Assembly: GCA_016706055.1 (NCBI GenBank) | Contig: JADJKL010000001.1 | Coordinates: 434,001 to 498,000 of the forward strand | Source of the DNA: Chitinophagaceae bacterium | GTDB taxonomy: Bacteria; Bacteroidota; Bacteroidia; Chitinophagales; Chitinophagaceae | Reading direction: 5' to 3' | DNA length: 64,000 nucleotides | Shown: piece by piece, positions 39,492-50,423 of the stretch | How positions within the stretch are numbered: the first letter of the stretch is position 1 | How the letters are laid out: the number at the start of each line of letters is the position of its first letter | Translations under genes and position numbers: made by a program | The notes under the pieces: model-generated | Told to the model about the DNA's origin: nothing | Database searches by the model: none | Seen by the model: the letters and a program-made list of their open reading frames with translations, nothing else

Positions 39492-39830
39492 TTAATTATT
39501 GTTTACGAGGTATCTTTTCTTTGTTTTATATAGGAGGTACTTTTCTTCAGTTAAAATAGTTCGATACAACGAGTCCCTGCTGCGCTCCACCTGTTGAATA
39601 TAATATTGTAAAGAATCGGAACCTGTGTATTGCTGCCGCACAATTAATTTGCGGTTGGTCAGTTGCATATTCATAGAATAGATGGAATCTTTCTGCTGAC
39701 TCGTCAGCAAAAGAGAATCCTTCATCTTTGCAGCAATTTTTTCTGATAGTTGTTCCGCTGGTCCGGTATTTTGTGATTTTACTGCGGTGCTGACAGTTGC
39801 ACCAAATAGAAAAAACAAAATGTATTTCAT
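39492..39830 (-). CDS. Small secreted hypothetical protein between the two RHS genes
   Basis: 112 aa from ATG at 39830; the in-frame upstream ORF start at 39953 would overlap the RHS gene and lacks a signal. Signal peptide MKYILFFLFGATVSTAVKSQ, then a charged helical region (LSEKIAAKMKDSLLLTSQQK, YIQQVERSRDSLYRTILTEE) like periplasmic Spy/CpxP-type helical proteins. Function unknown; co-directional with both RHS genes. Confidence 0.6.
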   Translation of the reverse strand: MKYILFFLFGATVSTAVKSQNTGPAEQLSEKIAAKMKDSLLLTSQQKDSIYSMNMQLTNRKLIVRQQYTGSDSLQYYIQQVERSRDSLYRTILTEEKYLLYKTKKRYLVNNN

Positions 39831-39849
39831 AATTAAACTACTTTTTTTA

Positions 39850-42800
39850 TTAATAAGGACAGGCCATATTTGAATAGGAAGTATAATCAATACTCCAGCT
39901 ATTGTCACTCCATTCGTAATGATAAATACAGGCCCATTTAGACATACCCGCATGCCAGTAAGAATCTGTATTGACTTTTACACCGGTTTCACAAATATTA
40001 TTGATACATTTTTTATTAGTACCACTGCAATTACCCGAATTGCAGACAATGGTACATGTTCCGTTGGCGTTAGCATAGGCCTGACCATTTACACTGATAT
40101 CATTTAAGGCTTGCAGGTTAGCATCTGCCTGACTTATTGCCGAACCGTAAATACCTGCACTTACAGAATATATTACACTGGAGCTGGTATATCCCTCACT
40201 ACAGTTATTACGGGCAATAGTGTCGCTTATTGCAGTATTAAAATAATAGCTGCAATTTTCTGGCTGTCCTGCATAATTGTAACAGATTCTTTTACAATAT
40301 TTTTATCCTGATTTCTTACAAGAGTCAGCCGGTTAAACCCATCATATTCATAATAGCTGATCCGGTTATTAGCATCGCAGCTGCTGCTTATACCAATAAG
40401 AGGTGTATAGGTTAGCGTATTCATCATGGCCTTATCTGGATATAATCTCAATTCATCTATCCATCCTGTACCACCAACAGTTATAGTTGTTTGTCCCGTA
40501 ACCTTATGTTCAAAATATTTCCAGCCATTGACAGTTTGCCCAGCAATAGGATATCCACTTTGTGAACCTGTAATACTGAATGCACTGGCATTCCTGCTCC
40601 AGTATGACACTATATATATACTGCCGCTACTTAGGCCAGCCTTACTGATATTATTTGAGCCATTAAATTTGTATGCTTTTTTGCCAGTTATGCATACTGT
40701 ATCTGATACTGCTCCACTGAAAGACCAGTTGCCCTTTCCTTCTGCTTCAAAGGAAGTGTAAGCAATAGAAGCACTATCGGCATTAGTTACTTCTGCTATA
40801 GGATAGCTACTTTTATAATCCCATATAAAAGAGCTTTTGTTATCTTCTGTTTTTTGCTGTTCCACGAGGTTGCCCAATGTATCATACCGGTTAAAACTTA
40901 TCCGGTCTTCAAAGGATGCCGCACTGCCTTGTTTTGTTTTAATCACGTTAACTGCCAGTTTCGCATTCACCAACGCTGCGTATAAGTTTTTAACTGAAGA
41001 TTTATGATTGCCTGTTGCACTGTCCTCGGTAATTTGTAAAACAGGAATAGCAATCCGGTTCGCTGTTTCCAGAAGTTCCATATTGTCTTCTTCGCCGCTG
41101 TTCGCATCCGGCACACCATAACGCCAGTGGTAGGGATAATAAATTTTTTGCACTTCCGAGTCAGTAAATGTCTTTTTAGTGAACTTTGTCGGTTGGTAAT
41201 GAAACAGCGAATCCTTATGCCAGGGGCTATCATCGTATTCAATCGTCGTTTCATTCACTATACTGTCAATGGTAGGCTGATAAGAATATTGCTTATTGAT
41301 TATTTTTTTAATATCATACTTTGAAGTATATAAGTCATAGTTTTTTCCAATCAATAGCAGGATGCAGGATCACTGCTATTGGGGACCAAGTTGAACACCA
41401 TACCTGAGATAAATTCGTATACATCAGGCAACACAATTTTAGTTCTGCTGACTTGCATTCCCATATTGAACACATATTGATTTTCCGTTTCACTTATCTT
41501 TCTGAACTGTCCATTAAATTTTTCATACATGATTTGTTTGGTTAGTTTCCCTCTTAGATAATCTCTTTCATCCGTGGGTGCCAGTGGAGATTTCTCATAT
41601 TTTTTTCCATTGATTAGTAACTCTCCAACATCTTTTGATTCTCCCGGATAATACCCGTCTCGATATTCGGGGAAATCTTTGAAACTTGTAAAATAAGATT
41701 CCGTTCTTAAAGCATTGGAATCTACTACCGTTACTTTTCTATAGCCTACATGGCTTCCCGATGTTACGCCTAATGGATAAGCAGAACTTAGAAAGCGGTA
41801 ATAAGTTTGAGGTAAACAGTAGTCAAAAGAAAACAGAGAAGGTTCATAGGAGCTGTTCCATATCTCCACAGTCTGCCGGCCGTATTTGGGAACATTGGAA
41901 ATTTCCCCGGTGGAAAGGGAATTGCTACTCGAATCACCAGCTTCATTATAAAAATAATTTCGTTGCAGGTTAGCGCCGTATGTTAGATCAGTGACTTGCA
42001 TATTTTTTATTCTCAATCCACCAACTATTTTATTGGGAATCAATATTTCGGTTTCTATATTCACCCTAGCTGACTCTAACAATGAAGTGTCAGGGAGTGA
42101 ACCCAATCTCCTTATTTTTATAAAATAAGTCCCTTGCTCAAGTTTATGCGCATGGTTCGTCTCGCCATATTTTATTGTGTCCAATATATTAGTTGTGGCT
42201 AGGAGCGAATCCCGTAAATTATATTCATACGAATAGGTGTCAGCATTAATTAACGCACTTATCGTGGCATAACCAAATGGTTCATTGATTAGATCAATAG
42301 TAAAATAATTTGGTGCATCATCCACAGTAAGGTACTGATTGTGCATTTGTAATTCGTTAGGAAGTTCAGGATTTGCAGAACTATTTAATTCATAATTAAA
42401 ATTAACCTCTCCTCCTGTGGGTGTAATTACTTTTCTTAAAACACCAGCCTCTGTAAATTCAATATTAGCATTTCTATCGGCTGATCCATTTTCAACAAGG
42501 AAAGAATCAAGTGGCTGTACAGGACTGTCTGTATAAAATTTTGCCCTGTTTTCCCTCCCATCCTGTATTAGTAGTCTTTCCGTTATAAAAGCCCCAATGA
42601 TCAGTAGCAAAAGTCCATAGGCGGTCCGGTAAAAAATGAGAAGTGTCATAAACGAATCCATAGTTAAGACTATTTTGGGTTCTTGATCTATCTTTCAGGC
42701 TGTCCAGTTTCAGCCTGTACTCCCCTCCATAACCATATGTTGGCGCTCCCTGTCCTTGGTGTATAGTGCCAGTAGGCCCAAAATAAGAATGATAAAAAAC

Positions 42801-43831
42801 AAAATTCTTTACAGTATCCCCGATTAAATTTTTAACCACTACCTGCTTTAAATATTTATCACCACTCAGGTCATATCTGTTACTGTCAGATACGATAAAA
42901 TCAATTTCACCTCCTGCAAATTGTATTTTTTGTAATGTCACCTTTTTGTTTAATAGTGTACTCCAGCTATCTGCACTTTCATCAAATGCCATTTGTTCAT
43001 CACCAAAATTATAATCGATATGCTGGTAGGTTGAACGCAGGTATTGTTTGGTTTCAAATTCATCACCGCTTTGATAAGTAAACGAAACAATTTCTTTACC
43101 ATATTCTGACACAATCTTCGTGAGGTACCACGACGAAGTAGAAAATTCATCAACCTCAGAAGAAGAATCACTTATAGGAGTACATTTTGATTTTTCCTTA
43201 ACATTGAAATAATACAATCTTCCATTTGTATCTTTCAATTCAAAGGCAATTATTTCATACCCAGAAAAAACAGGTTCAATTTTTAAATCCGTCTTTTCTA
43301 CAAAAACTACTTTTTTACTTTTATTGATATAAAATTGTGCAGAGATACCTGCTACATTAACAGAGTAAATGTCGGGTTGTCCGTCATGCTTATTTTTAGC
43401 ATAATTGAATGCCGAGTCGTAAGTCACTGTGGCTGGATCAAAATCAGGCAGGTGAATATATCCTATATAACTTCCTGCATAGGTATCATCTGCCCTTCCC
43501 CGGATAGCTCTTGATACAGCACCCGCCGATGTAATACTCCACCCTAGCCCAACGGATGAAGCAACTTCCTCCACTCTTATACCTCCCCACCCGTATACGT
43601 TAATGAAATAGGAAAATTTATTCCATTTTGACTGACAGTATATAAAGAAAGCGAATAGCTGGCCTTCCCCGTATAAAGATTAACATCCGAAAAGCCAGCC
43701 TGTGTCAATGATGCTGCGTTCGGCGAAGGTGGTATTACACTGGACAGCGTTGAATAGGGTTGATTGCTTTGTGCAAAGCAATAGGGTTGTGCTAAAAAAA
43801 ATAATAAGGTAAAATAAAATCTTGTTAGCAT
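39850..43831 (-). CDS. RHS-like secreted protein ending in a DUF5977-like domain (several frameshifts)
   Basis: Reads as one ~1,327 aa protein: signal peptide (MLTRFYFTLLFFLAQPYCFAQ), TcdB/RHS-type N-terminal region (PISLTYTGG then VEEVASSVGLGWSITSAGAV), long beta-rich middle (TPTGGEVNFNYELN), YEYDGFNRLTLVRN, and a Cys-containing end with NNCSEGYTSSSVIYSVSAGI and ADANLQALNDISVNGQAYAN, the DUF5977 pattern. Breaks at 43585-43588 (four C), 42539-42542 (four T), ~41350 and 40290-40293 (four T) each need one base. Stop at 39850. No RHS core is seen, so it may be a partner of, or scaffold for, the next RHS gene rather than a toxin. Confidence 0.7.
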
Positions 43832-43844
43832 TGGTATTAGTTTA

Positions 43845-45271
43845 TCATTTAAATGAATAGGCTAATCTGAATACTATTGGCGGTGCCTTCGGCAACTGCT
43901 CATAGCTCAAAAAATCCCACAACAGCTTTATACTTGTTTTCTTAAACATCTTTGTTTTCATTGAGATAACTTTACTGAATCCTATCAATCCACTTTGCTG
44001 CCAATCATTTACACTCTGTAATTGACTAAAATTCTTAAATGCACTCCTATAATTTTGCTCATACCCGCCACTGATCCAGAAACTCCCCTTAACTTTCCAG
44101 TCAATAAAACTTCGTAGTCCAATACCTTCAGAAGATAGTTTTATGTCGTTCCATCCCTTGCCCAATCCTAACTTATAACTGGCACCGATACCGATAATAC
44201 TTTTATCATTTAATTTATAGCCAACGGATAAACCAAAATCACTTGTTGTTGGGAAAAAATAACTGGCTTTTTGTGATTGTATGTTTGTGCCATACTCCAA
44301 CCGCTTTAGAAAACTTTTTGTTTTTTGATCATTAGGCTTAAACCCTTCCGGCATTTCCGCATCACTGCTACCCATACCTGATTTAAAGACCTTGTCCTTT
44401 AACTGATTTAATTGTGATTGTGCCGATTGAAGATTCTGATTGAATTGTTCTCTGGCATTGGGGCCACCCGCAGCAATCTGTTGCTGTATCAATCCATTTA
44501 CCTGGGCTCTGGTTTGTAATCCGGCAAGGTTAGCGGCCGAAGTTGGGTCTCCGGGTTCTCCCGGCATTCTGAATAGTGAGGCAAGCATACTATTCTTCTT
44601 CATAAAATCCTTGAACAACTTTGTCTTTGAAAGTAATTCCATCGCCTTTTTCTCGATCTTCTTCGGGTCGTTCAGCATCGCTTTATATTCATTAACCTGT
44701 TGCGCATAATAATAAATCTGCTTATTAATTTTTTTAAATCTTTTGCGAATCCAAATTTGCTCAATTGTTCTTTTAAGAATTGCTTCCGTTCTTTCAGAAA
44801 TTTCTTGATGTCTTCTGCTTTCTGCAGTTGCCCTTCCAATCCCTTCATCTTACTCAAAGCATCCTGCAACTTCTCTTTCCCTTCTCTTACATTCTTCAGC
44901 AACTGCGGATTACTTTCTAAAAATTTAAGGGAAGTAGACAAGCTGTCTAACCGGGGAATATATTGTTTGAGTTTGCTATTCTGTAATTTTTGCTCAAGCT
45001 CCTTATACTTATTATCTGCATTGGCAAATACATTATTCGCAGCTAATGAATCAATCTTCATCAGCTTCTTTTTCATCTTTGATTCCTGCTTCTGTAATTC
45101 GGCTAATGCCTTTTCGGATTTCTTATCTAGCTTTTGCTCTAAGGAATTTGCTTTACTGGCAACCTTAGCAATATAGTTTGTAGAGATCAATGTAGAACTT
45201 GTATCAGTCTGCGCAAGCAGGTAATTACCGCAAATAAAAATCAGAAATAAAAGCGATATTAAAAATCGCAT
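43845..45271 (-). CDS. Coiled-coil outer-membrane protein of unknown function (single frameshift)
   Basis: About 475 aa after adding one base at 44730-44736 (seven T). Signal peptide MRFLISLLFLIFICGNYLLAQ (ATG 45271 preferred to TTG 45295), then ~200 residues of Lys/Glu/Gln-rich coiled coil (LEQKLDKKSEKALAELQKQE), a Gly/Gln-rich linker, and a C-terminal ~140 residues of alternating strands (FGLSVGYKLNDKSIIGIGAS) ending VFRLAYSFK, like an outer-membrane beta barrel. Lies directly upstream of the RHS-like gene (13 bp), so it may help its export or surface display. Its N-terminal part is duplicated at 53851-54063. Confidence 0.6.
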
Positions 45272-45660
45272 AAGCTTGTTAGTTTTGAATTTCAATTTAA
45301 ATATCAGTCAACATTTAATAGAATACAATACTACTTTCGTGGTATACAACTATTCCTTACAGTATCAATTACTTAGATTATTTGTCCACATTTACACCAT
45401 GTGGAAAATACGGAAACAAGCATCCGTGTAAATCAGGATGTAGATTTCAGTATCACCTTGCAAATAAAATTGAAGTAACGAATAATACAAAAGCAAACGT
45501 AATCGGTAATTACGGATAATTCAACCGTGTTTATACGGATAGTATAATCAATCAAGCTCCGTATAAACCGATTCGGTAAACAACCCTGCTCTAAAAATTA
45601 TGAAGAAAAAAAAAGATAGTTACAACTAACGTCAACAAATAACAGCGAAGCAGATTTAAT
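45066..45660. repeat. Direct repeat, left copy, flanking the peptide cassette
   Basis: Shares its 5' coding end of the coiled-coil gene plus upstream non-coding DNA with 53863-54450, in the same orientation. The best conserved part is 45387-45540 against 54179-54332, nearly identical over ~150 bp. Confidence 0.8.
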
Positions 45661-46105
45661 CTGTACTAATCTGTACAATCGGTGTAATCCGTGTCCCTGT
45701 ATTTCCATTGCCGCGCCTGTACCGTCTTAGCGGGAAGGCAATCCTAATTTGTATTCAATTTTTTCGTGGCTTTTCGTGGCCAACAAAATAAACTTCGCAG
45801 GCACTTCTCTTCCCAACCTAATGACTGTTCCTTCAAAAGTTCCTTTAAGTTTGCAACTGATGACATCCCGGTCTTGGTTTCAATTTCAAATTCTGTTGAC
45901 TGTTCGCCTGTAAGATTTGCAAATGAAGCTCCTGCTGTTTCTATTCAGAATTCATTATTGCCTGATATAGATATTTTACCACTTGATTCTATGATGGCCC
46001 TTTCAAGATTAATGGCCTTTATTTAAAATCGTAGCTCTATGTAGCAGTGCAACGCTTTTAACTGGTATACATGTTTGTTGGCAAAGTCAAGAGGCTGAGA
46101 CCATT
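45296..46105. other. Intergenic region with repeats and a decayed ORF
   Basis: 810 bp. Holds the right part of the direct repeat, a CCGTGTTTATACGG motif (45526-45539), and Bacteroidota-type intergenic words (AATCTGTACTAATCTGTAC; TTTGTATTCAATTTTTTCGTG, the latter shared with 54.57 kb). On the minus strand from ~46020 to 45750 a broken frame reads INLERAIIESSGKISISG and then GMSSVANLKELLKEQSLGWE with an internal stop, possibly a gene remnant; I cannot name it. Confidence 0.4.
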
Positions 46106-47398
46106 TTACCTGCTTACAATCTTCTTTAATTGGCCGGTTAGTCTATCAAATAATTTTCTTTCAGAAGTTATTATCTCAGCTTGGGCAAGCAGATCATTAC
46201 GAAAGAATATATCCTTTCCAAAATTAGTTTGTAGTCCTTTAGGAAGATCTACTTTAATTAAAAAACTATCTCTTTGGTTCGGGATATTTGAAATATAGTT
46301 AACAGTCCCGGTCAGGTATCCAAATTCATTACTAGGGTAGCTTTCTACTTTTATCATCACCTTTTGGCCTCTCTTTATTTTACCAAAGCCCTGCTGTCCT
46401 GCCATCAGTTCAGCATAGAATGTTGTTTGTGCAGGTTGCACATAAAACAAATTTTGTCCGCCAGATATAAGTTCATTTTCCTGAAGAGATGTAGTAAACA
46501 ACACTTGCCCATTTTCGGGTGCGGTTAAAACATATTGTGTCCTCCATTCCTCAATATCACTTTTTAATTGTAATAAAGAAGAATGAAATTGTTGCTGCTG
46601 ATCTAAAATCTGTTTTTGTAAGTCCAATATTTCTTTTTGTTTGCTATGGCTGTTAATATCTGTCGTTGTTATCTCAGCATATTTTTGTTTCAGGTTTTGT
46701 TCCTTTGCTAATAGCTTGCTTTTATATTCATTTAGTTCTAATGGGGCAATCACTTTTTCTTTAGCCAGTTTCTCGTATGCATCATACTCCTTTTGAATTA
46801 GCTTCCGGTCTTCTTCTTGTAATGCTTGTTGCTCCTTAGTATTCGTTTTTAGTTGAGAGATATAGCCTAAATCCTTTTGCAAAGCACCCTTCTTTTGTTG
46901 GTAATATCCATTTGCAATAGTTTGCTTTGTAATTTCAAATTGGTTTTGAAATTCCTGGTAGCTTCTTTGCAATTCGCCAAGTTGATTCAGTTTTGGTAAT
47001 GGATCTTTTAATAGCTGGCTATAATCATTATCGGTCACATCAGTAAGCGTTTCATTTATCCAACCATTTAATTGAACCACTTCTTTATAATCCGAATTGC
47101 TTTCAATATAGCCAAGTTCTTGTCCTGATTTTACTTCCTCTTCATTTTGTACTAAAAGCTTCATTAATTTTCCCTCCGATTTAGCAACCACCATTTTCGG
47201 TGGATTTAATGCTACCAGTCTTGCAGAAGAATTAATTGTATCAGGATATTTTATGAGCCAGGTGAGGCTAAAGAGGAATAGAATAATGACGAGGAACAGG
47301 ATATTCCCTTTTCTCACAATCCAGTGCGGGCGGTAACTGATTACTTCCTGTATTTCATCACTCACCAATTCTTGTTGATATAAACTTTTTGTGCGCAT
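46106..47398 (-). CDS. HlyD-family periplasmic adaptor of the peptide exporter
   Basis: 430 aa membrane fusion protein: one TM helix (residues ~28-48, ILFLVIILFLFSLTWLI), a lipoyl-like half motif (VVAKSEGKLMKLLVQNEEEV), a long alpha-hairpin coiled coil (~120-290), second lipoyl half (YVLTAPENGQVLFTTSL) and a beta-barrel domain (YPSNEFGYLTGTVNYIS). It bridges the ABC exporter to an outer-membrane channel. 10 bp downstream of the exporter gene, same operon. Confidence 0.92.
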   Translation of the reverse strand: MRTKSLYQQELVSDEIQEVISYRPHWIVRKGNILFLVIILFLFSLTWLIKYPDTINSSARLVALNPPKMVVAKSEGKLMKLLVQNEEEVKSGQELGYIESNSDYKEVVQLNGWINETLTDVTDNDYSQLLKDPLPKLNQLGELQRSYQEFQNQFEITKQTIANGYYQQKKGALQKDLGYISQLKTNTKEQQALQEEDRKLIQKEYDAYEKLAKEKVIAPLELNEYKSKLLAKEQNLKQKYAEITTTDINSHSKQKEILDLQKQILDQQQQFHSSLLQLKSDIEEWRTQYVLTAPENGQVLFTTSLQENELISGGQNLFYVQPAQTTFYAELMAGQQGFGKIKRGQKVMIKVESYPSNEFGYLTGTVNYISNIPNQRDSFLIKVDLPKGLQTNFGKDIFFRNDLLAQAEIITSERKLFDRLTGQLKKIVSR

Positions 47399-47408
47399 GG
47401 CTTGTTAT

Positions 47409-49694
47409 TTAGTTTCCAAGTTCAAGCTGATTTTTTACAAGCGTATAGTATTCGCCTTTCAGGGCCACCAGTTCTTTATGTGTACCTCTCTCAGTAATAA
47501 CTCCTTTATTAAGTAAAACAATCTGGTCAGCATTCTTTACAGTGCTTAGCCGATGGGCTACTACTACTACCGTTCTTCCTCTAAAAAAAGTATCAAGATT
47601 TTGAAGAATAACACTTTCATTGTTCGCATCAAGACTGTTCGTTGCTTCGTCAAAAAAAATAAATGTAGGATTTCTGTAGACCGCTCTTGCAATCAGTATA
47701 CGTTGCTTTTGTCCCATACTCACACCCGCACCTTCAGCACCAATTTTTGTATTATATCCCAAAGGAAGATTTTCAATATACTCTTTTACATTAGCTACAT
47801 CCGAGGCTCCACGCAATTTTTCCATATCTGCCTTTTCTGCGCCTACGGCAATATTCTTTGCAATAGTATCTGAGAAGATAAAACTCTCCTGCATCACTAC
47901 TCCGCAATTAGCCCTCCATATCTTATGGCTTATATTGCTTAATGAGTTCCTTCCTAGTTTTATATCTCCTTTTTGCGGCTCATAAAACCGAAGGAGCAAT
48001 TTTAGCAAAGTTGTCTTTCCGCTTCCACTCACACCCACTATCGCAGTTGTCTTTCCTCTTGGTATTTTTAAATTTATATCCTTAAGCACTGGCTCGCTGC
48101 CTGCCCCGGGATAGCTAAAACTTACGTTTTCAAAGTTGATAACATCCTCTTCCAGATGCTTATTATCCTCAATTGTTTCTATCGCTGTATCTAAAAAAGA
48201 ATCCGTCTTACCACCCGTTATCTGTTTAGTAAAAGAAGGAGGTAGCTCTTGTTCATAATACCTGTCAACAGGTTCTTCATCATCAAGTGTATGAATTTCA
48301 TTTAGCCTGTCCATACTTATTCTTGCATTTTGAAGACTTTGTGCAAAACCGATCATCTGTTCAATAGGACTGTTTAGTTGTCCTATAATATATTGTACCG
48401 CCAGCATAGAACCCAATGTCATTTGTCCATCAATCACTGCCTTGGCAGATAGAAAAGTTATCAATATATTTTTCCCTTCATTAATAAAAAATCCTCCGGC
48501 CTGCTGCCATTGATTAAGAGAAAGACCCTTCATTTTCAAGCGGAACAGTTTGGCTTGCAGTCCTTCCCAAGCCCAGCGCATCGGCTTTTCCACGCCGTTT
48601 AGTTTTATCTCCTGCATCCCTTGCACCAATTGTATAGTTATGCTCTGTTCCTTCGCAGCAATTGAAAAAGTTTTATAGTTAAGTGTTTTTCTTTTCTTTA
48701 AAAACAAAAGCACCCATACGGCATACAAAACACTCGCAATGGCAAACACTACAAAAATCCCAACGTTAAAGATGGCAAGCACAGCTGATAAAACAAGAAG
48801 ATTCAAAACAGAAAACAACACATTAAGCGATGAGCCGGTAAGAAATGACTCAATACGTTTATGGTCATTCATCCGTTGCAAAATATCTCCCGTTTGTTTG
48901 CTATCAAAAAATGAAACAGGCAACTTCATCAGCTTAATAAGAAAGTCAGTAAGGATAGAAATATTTATCCTTGTACTGATGTGCAGCAATATCCATCCTC
49001 TTACAAACTCTACGGCTATCCTCCCTGCAAATAATGCCAGCTGCGCAAGCAAAATGATATATACAAAATGAATATTAGCAGTATTCACTCCGGTATCAAT
49101 TATACTCTGCGTAAGGAACGGTAAAAAAAGTTGTAACAAACTCGCAACGCCAAGTCCTACAAATAGCTGAAACACCAGTTTTTTATACGGCAGAATGTAA
49201 TGCAAAATATTTTTGAATTGCAAACCTTTCTTTCTCTTTTCATCACTATCCTCTGCATTTTCATAAAAAGATGGCGCAGGCTCCAATAACAAAGCTATGC
49301 CTTCATCCTGTCCATCTACTTTATCACTTATCCAATGGCTTTTAAATTCTTCTTCTGTTAAAGTGATTAATCCTTTAGCAGGGTCAGCTACATATATTTT
49401 TTTTCTTTTGGCTTTATACAGTACAACATAGTGTCGGTGATCCCAATGCAAAATCGCGGGCAGCTTGGCATCCTTTATTAGCGATTCATAACTAAGCTTC
49501 AGTGGATGTGTTCGAAAACCAAATGATTCTGCCGCCTCACTAATACCTAACAAACTCACTCCCGCTTTATTCTTTTGCGTTTTATCCCTGATATTCTGCA
49601 TAGAAATGCTCCTGCCATAGTATTTTATTACCATGCGTAAAGAAGTCGGACCGCAGTCCATATGGTCGGGTTGATTAAAAAAAGGGAAATACAT
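47409..49694 (-). CDS. Peptidase-containing ABC transporter (C39 bacteriocin-type exporter)
   Basis: 761 aa, the usual PCAT length. N-terminal C39 peptidase with Cys14 (DHMDCGPTSLRM), His88 (WDHRHYVVLY) and Asp104 (YVADP), all intact, so it should cleave GG leaders. Six TM segments (~165-440), then the ATPase domain: Walker A GVSGSGKTTLLK, signature VSMGQKQRI, Walker B FIFFDEATNSLD, H-loop AHRLSTV. It removes the leader and exports the peptide; the precursor at 51655-51856 has a matching GG site. Confidence 0.95.
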   Translation of the reverse strand: MYFPFFNQPDHMDCGPTSLRMVIKYYGRSISMQNIRDKTQKNKAGVSLLGISEAAESFGFRTHPLKLSYESLIKDAKLPAILHWDHRHYVVLYKAKRKKIYVADPAKGLITLTEEEFKSHWISDKVDGQDEGIALLLEPAPSFYENAEDSDEKRKKGLQFKNILHYILPYKKLVFQLFVGLGVASLLQLFLPFLTQSIIDTGVNTANIHFVYIILLAQLALFAGRIAVEFVRGWILLHISTRINISILTDFLIKLMKLPVSFFDSKQTGDILQRMNDHKRIESFLTGSSLNVLFSVLNLLVLSAVLAIFNVGIFVVFAIASVLYAVWVLLFLKKRKTLNYKTFSIAAKEQSITIQLVQGMQEIKLNGVEKPMRWAWEGLQAKLFRLKMKGLSLNQWQQAGGFFINEGKNILITFLSAKAVIDGQMTLGSMLAVQYIIGQLNSPIEQMIGFAQSLQNARISMDRLNEIHTLDDEEPVDRYYEQELPPSFTKQITGGKTDSFLDTAIETIEDNKHLEEDVINFENVSFSYPGAGSEPVLKDINLKIPRGKTTAIVGVSGSGKTTLLKLLLRFYEPQKGDIKLGRNSLSNISHKIWRANCGVVMQESFIFSDTIAKNIAVGAEKADMEKLRGASDVANVKEYIENLPLGYNTKIGAEGAGVSMGQKQRILIARAVYRNPTFIFFDEATNSLDANNESVILQNLDTFFRGRTVVVVAHRLSTVKNADQIVLLNKGVITERGTHKELVALKGEYYTLVKNQLELGN

Positions 49695-49857
49695 AGTATT
49701 GTTGTAAATAAGGATTTTAGGAAATAATCTACATTATTCGTTCCTAACTTTATCAACTAATAGATTAAAATTCTTCAATTCTTGTTCTGAATAACCTTAG
49801 CTTTTGGACTACTTTTCTTTCTTAATAAAGGGATACTATCATATTAATAATCCAAAA

Positions 49858-50418
49858 CTACTCGCAAGTTGGGCTTGAAAATCTAAAAACAATATCTGTT
49901 CTTAAAATATACTTAACCCCTTTTTTAACAGGATTGCCAGCATGCAAGAGCTTATGAGGGAATATCACCGCTGTCCCTTTAATTGGCGAAATACTAAAAT
50001 CTTCAAATGTTGTATCTCCACCATCAAAATCTTCATTTAAATAAATAAGTAATGAATAGTAACTCTTCTCAGTATCATTTCGAATAAAAACATTATCCTG
50101 ATGTTTTTTAAATTCCTGACCAGGGAGATATTTGTAAAATCGGAAATTCTCATTTATTCCTATAGGTTTAGCAAGTGGTATTGAGTCAGGAATTACTTCT
50201 TCAATTTTTTGCCAGATTCCATCCGCGAGTTCTTTGCTAACAAAATGAATTCTTGATTTGCTATTTATGTTGAATTCCATCCTATCTTCATTTAATTCAT
50301 TCAATGATTTTGGAAATAAGCCTGAATCTTCAGTGTGATTTATTAATGCATTACACGTATTTGAATCCCAAAAGAAAGGGATTGTCCAAATAGTATCAGT
50401 ATGTCTAATAAGCTCCAT
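49858..50418 (-). CDS. 2-oxoglutarate/Fe(II)-dependent dioxygenase, prolyl-4-hydroxylase type
   Basis: 186 aa. Iron ligands His106-x-Asp108 (KKHQDNVF) and His159 (PHKLLHAGNP), with Lys169 ten residues on as probable 2-oxoglutarate contact and the family end KYILRTDIVF. Likely a tailoring enzyme that hydroxylates a side chain, perhaps Pro, Asn or Asp of the Cys-rich peptide, given its place in the cassette (inference). The region 49734-49857 can be read in two shifted frames as a continuation (SIPLLRKKSSPKAKG, GYSEQELKNFNLLVDKVRNE, stop at 49734), so the true C-terminus may be ~40 residues longer. Confidence 0.83.
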   Translation of the reverse strand: MELIRHTDTIWTIPFFWDSNTCNALINHTEDSGLFPKSLNELNEDRMEFNINSKSRIHFVSKELADGIWQKIEEVIPDSIPLAKPIGINENFRFYKYLPGQEFKKHQDNVFIRNDTEKSYYSLLIYLNEDFDGGDTTFEDFSISPIKGTAVIFPHKLLHAGNPVKKGVKYILRTDIVFRFSSPTCE

Positions 50419-50423
50419 AGTGT

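Noticed and set aside
44700..45176. 158-aa plus-strand ORF
   Set aside because: Antisense to the Lys-rich coiled-coil gene; Ser/Phe/Cys-rich composition is the typical mirror of Lys/Glu codons.
45766..46026. 86-aa plus-strand ORF in the gap before the HlyD gene
   Set aside because: Begins inside a dispersed repeat and has no family resemblance; the opposite strand is the more protein-like side but is interrupted.
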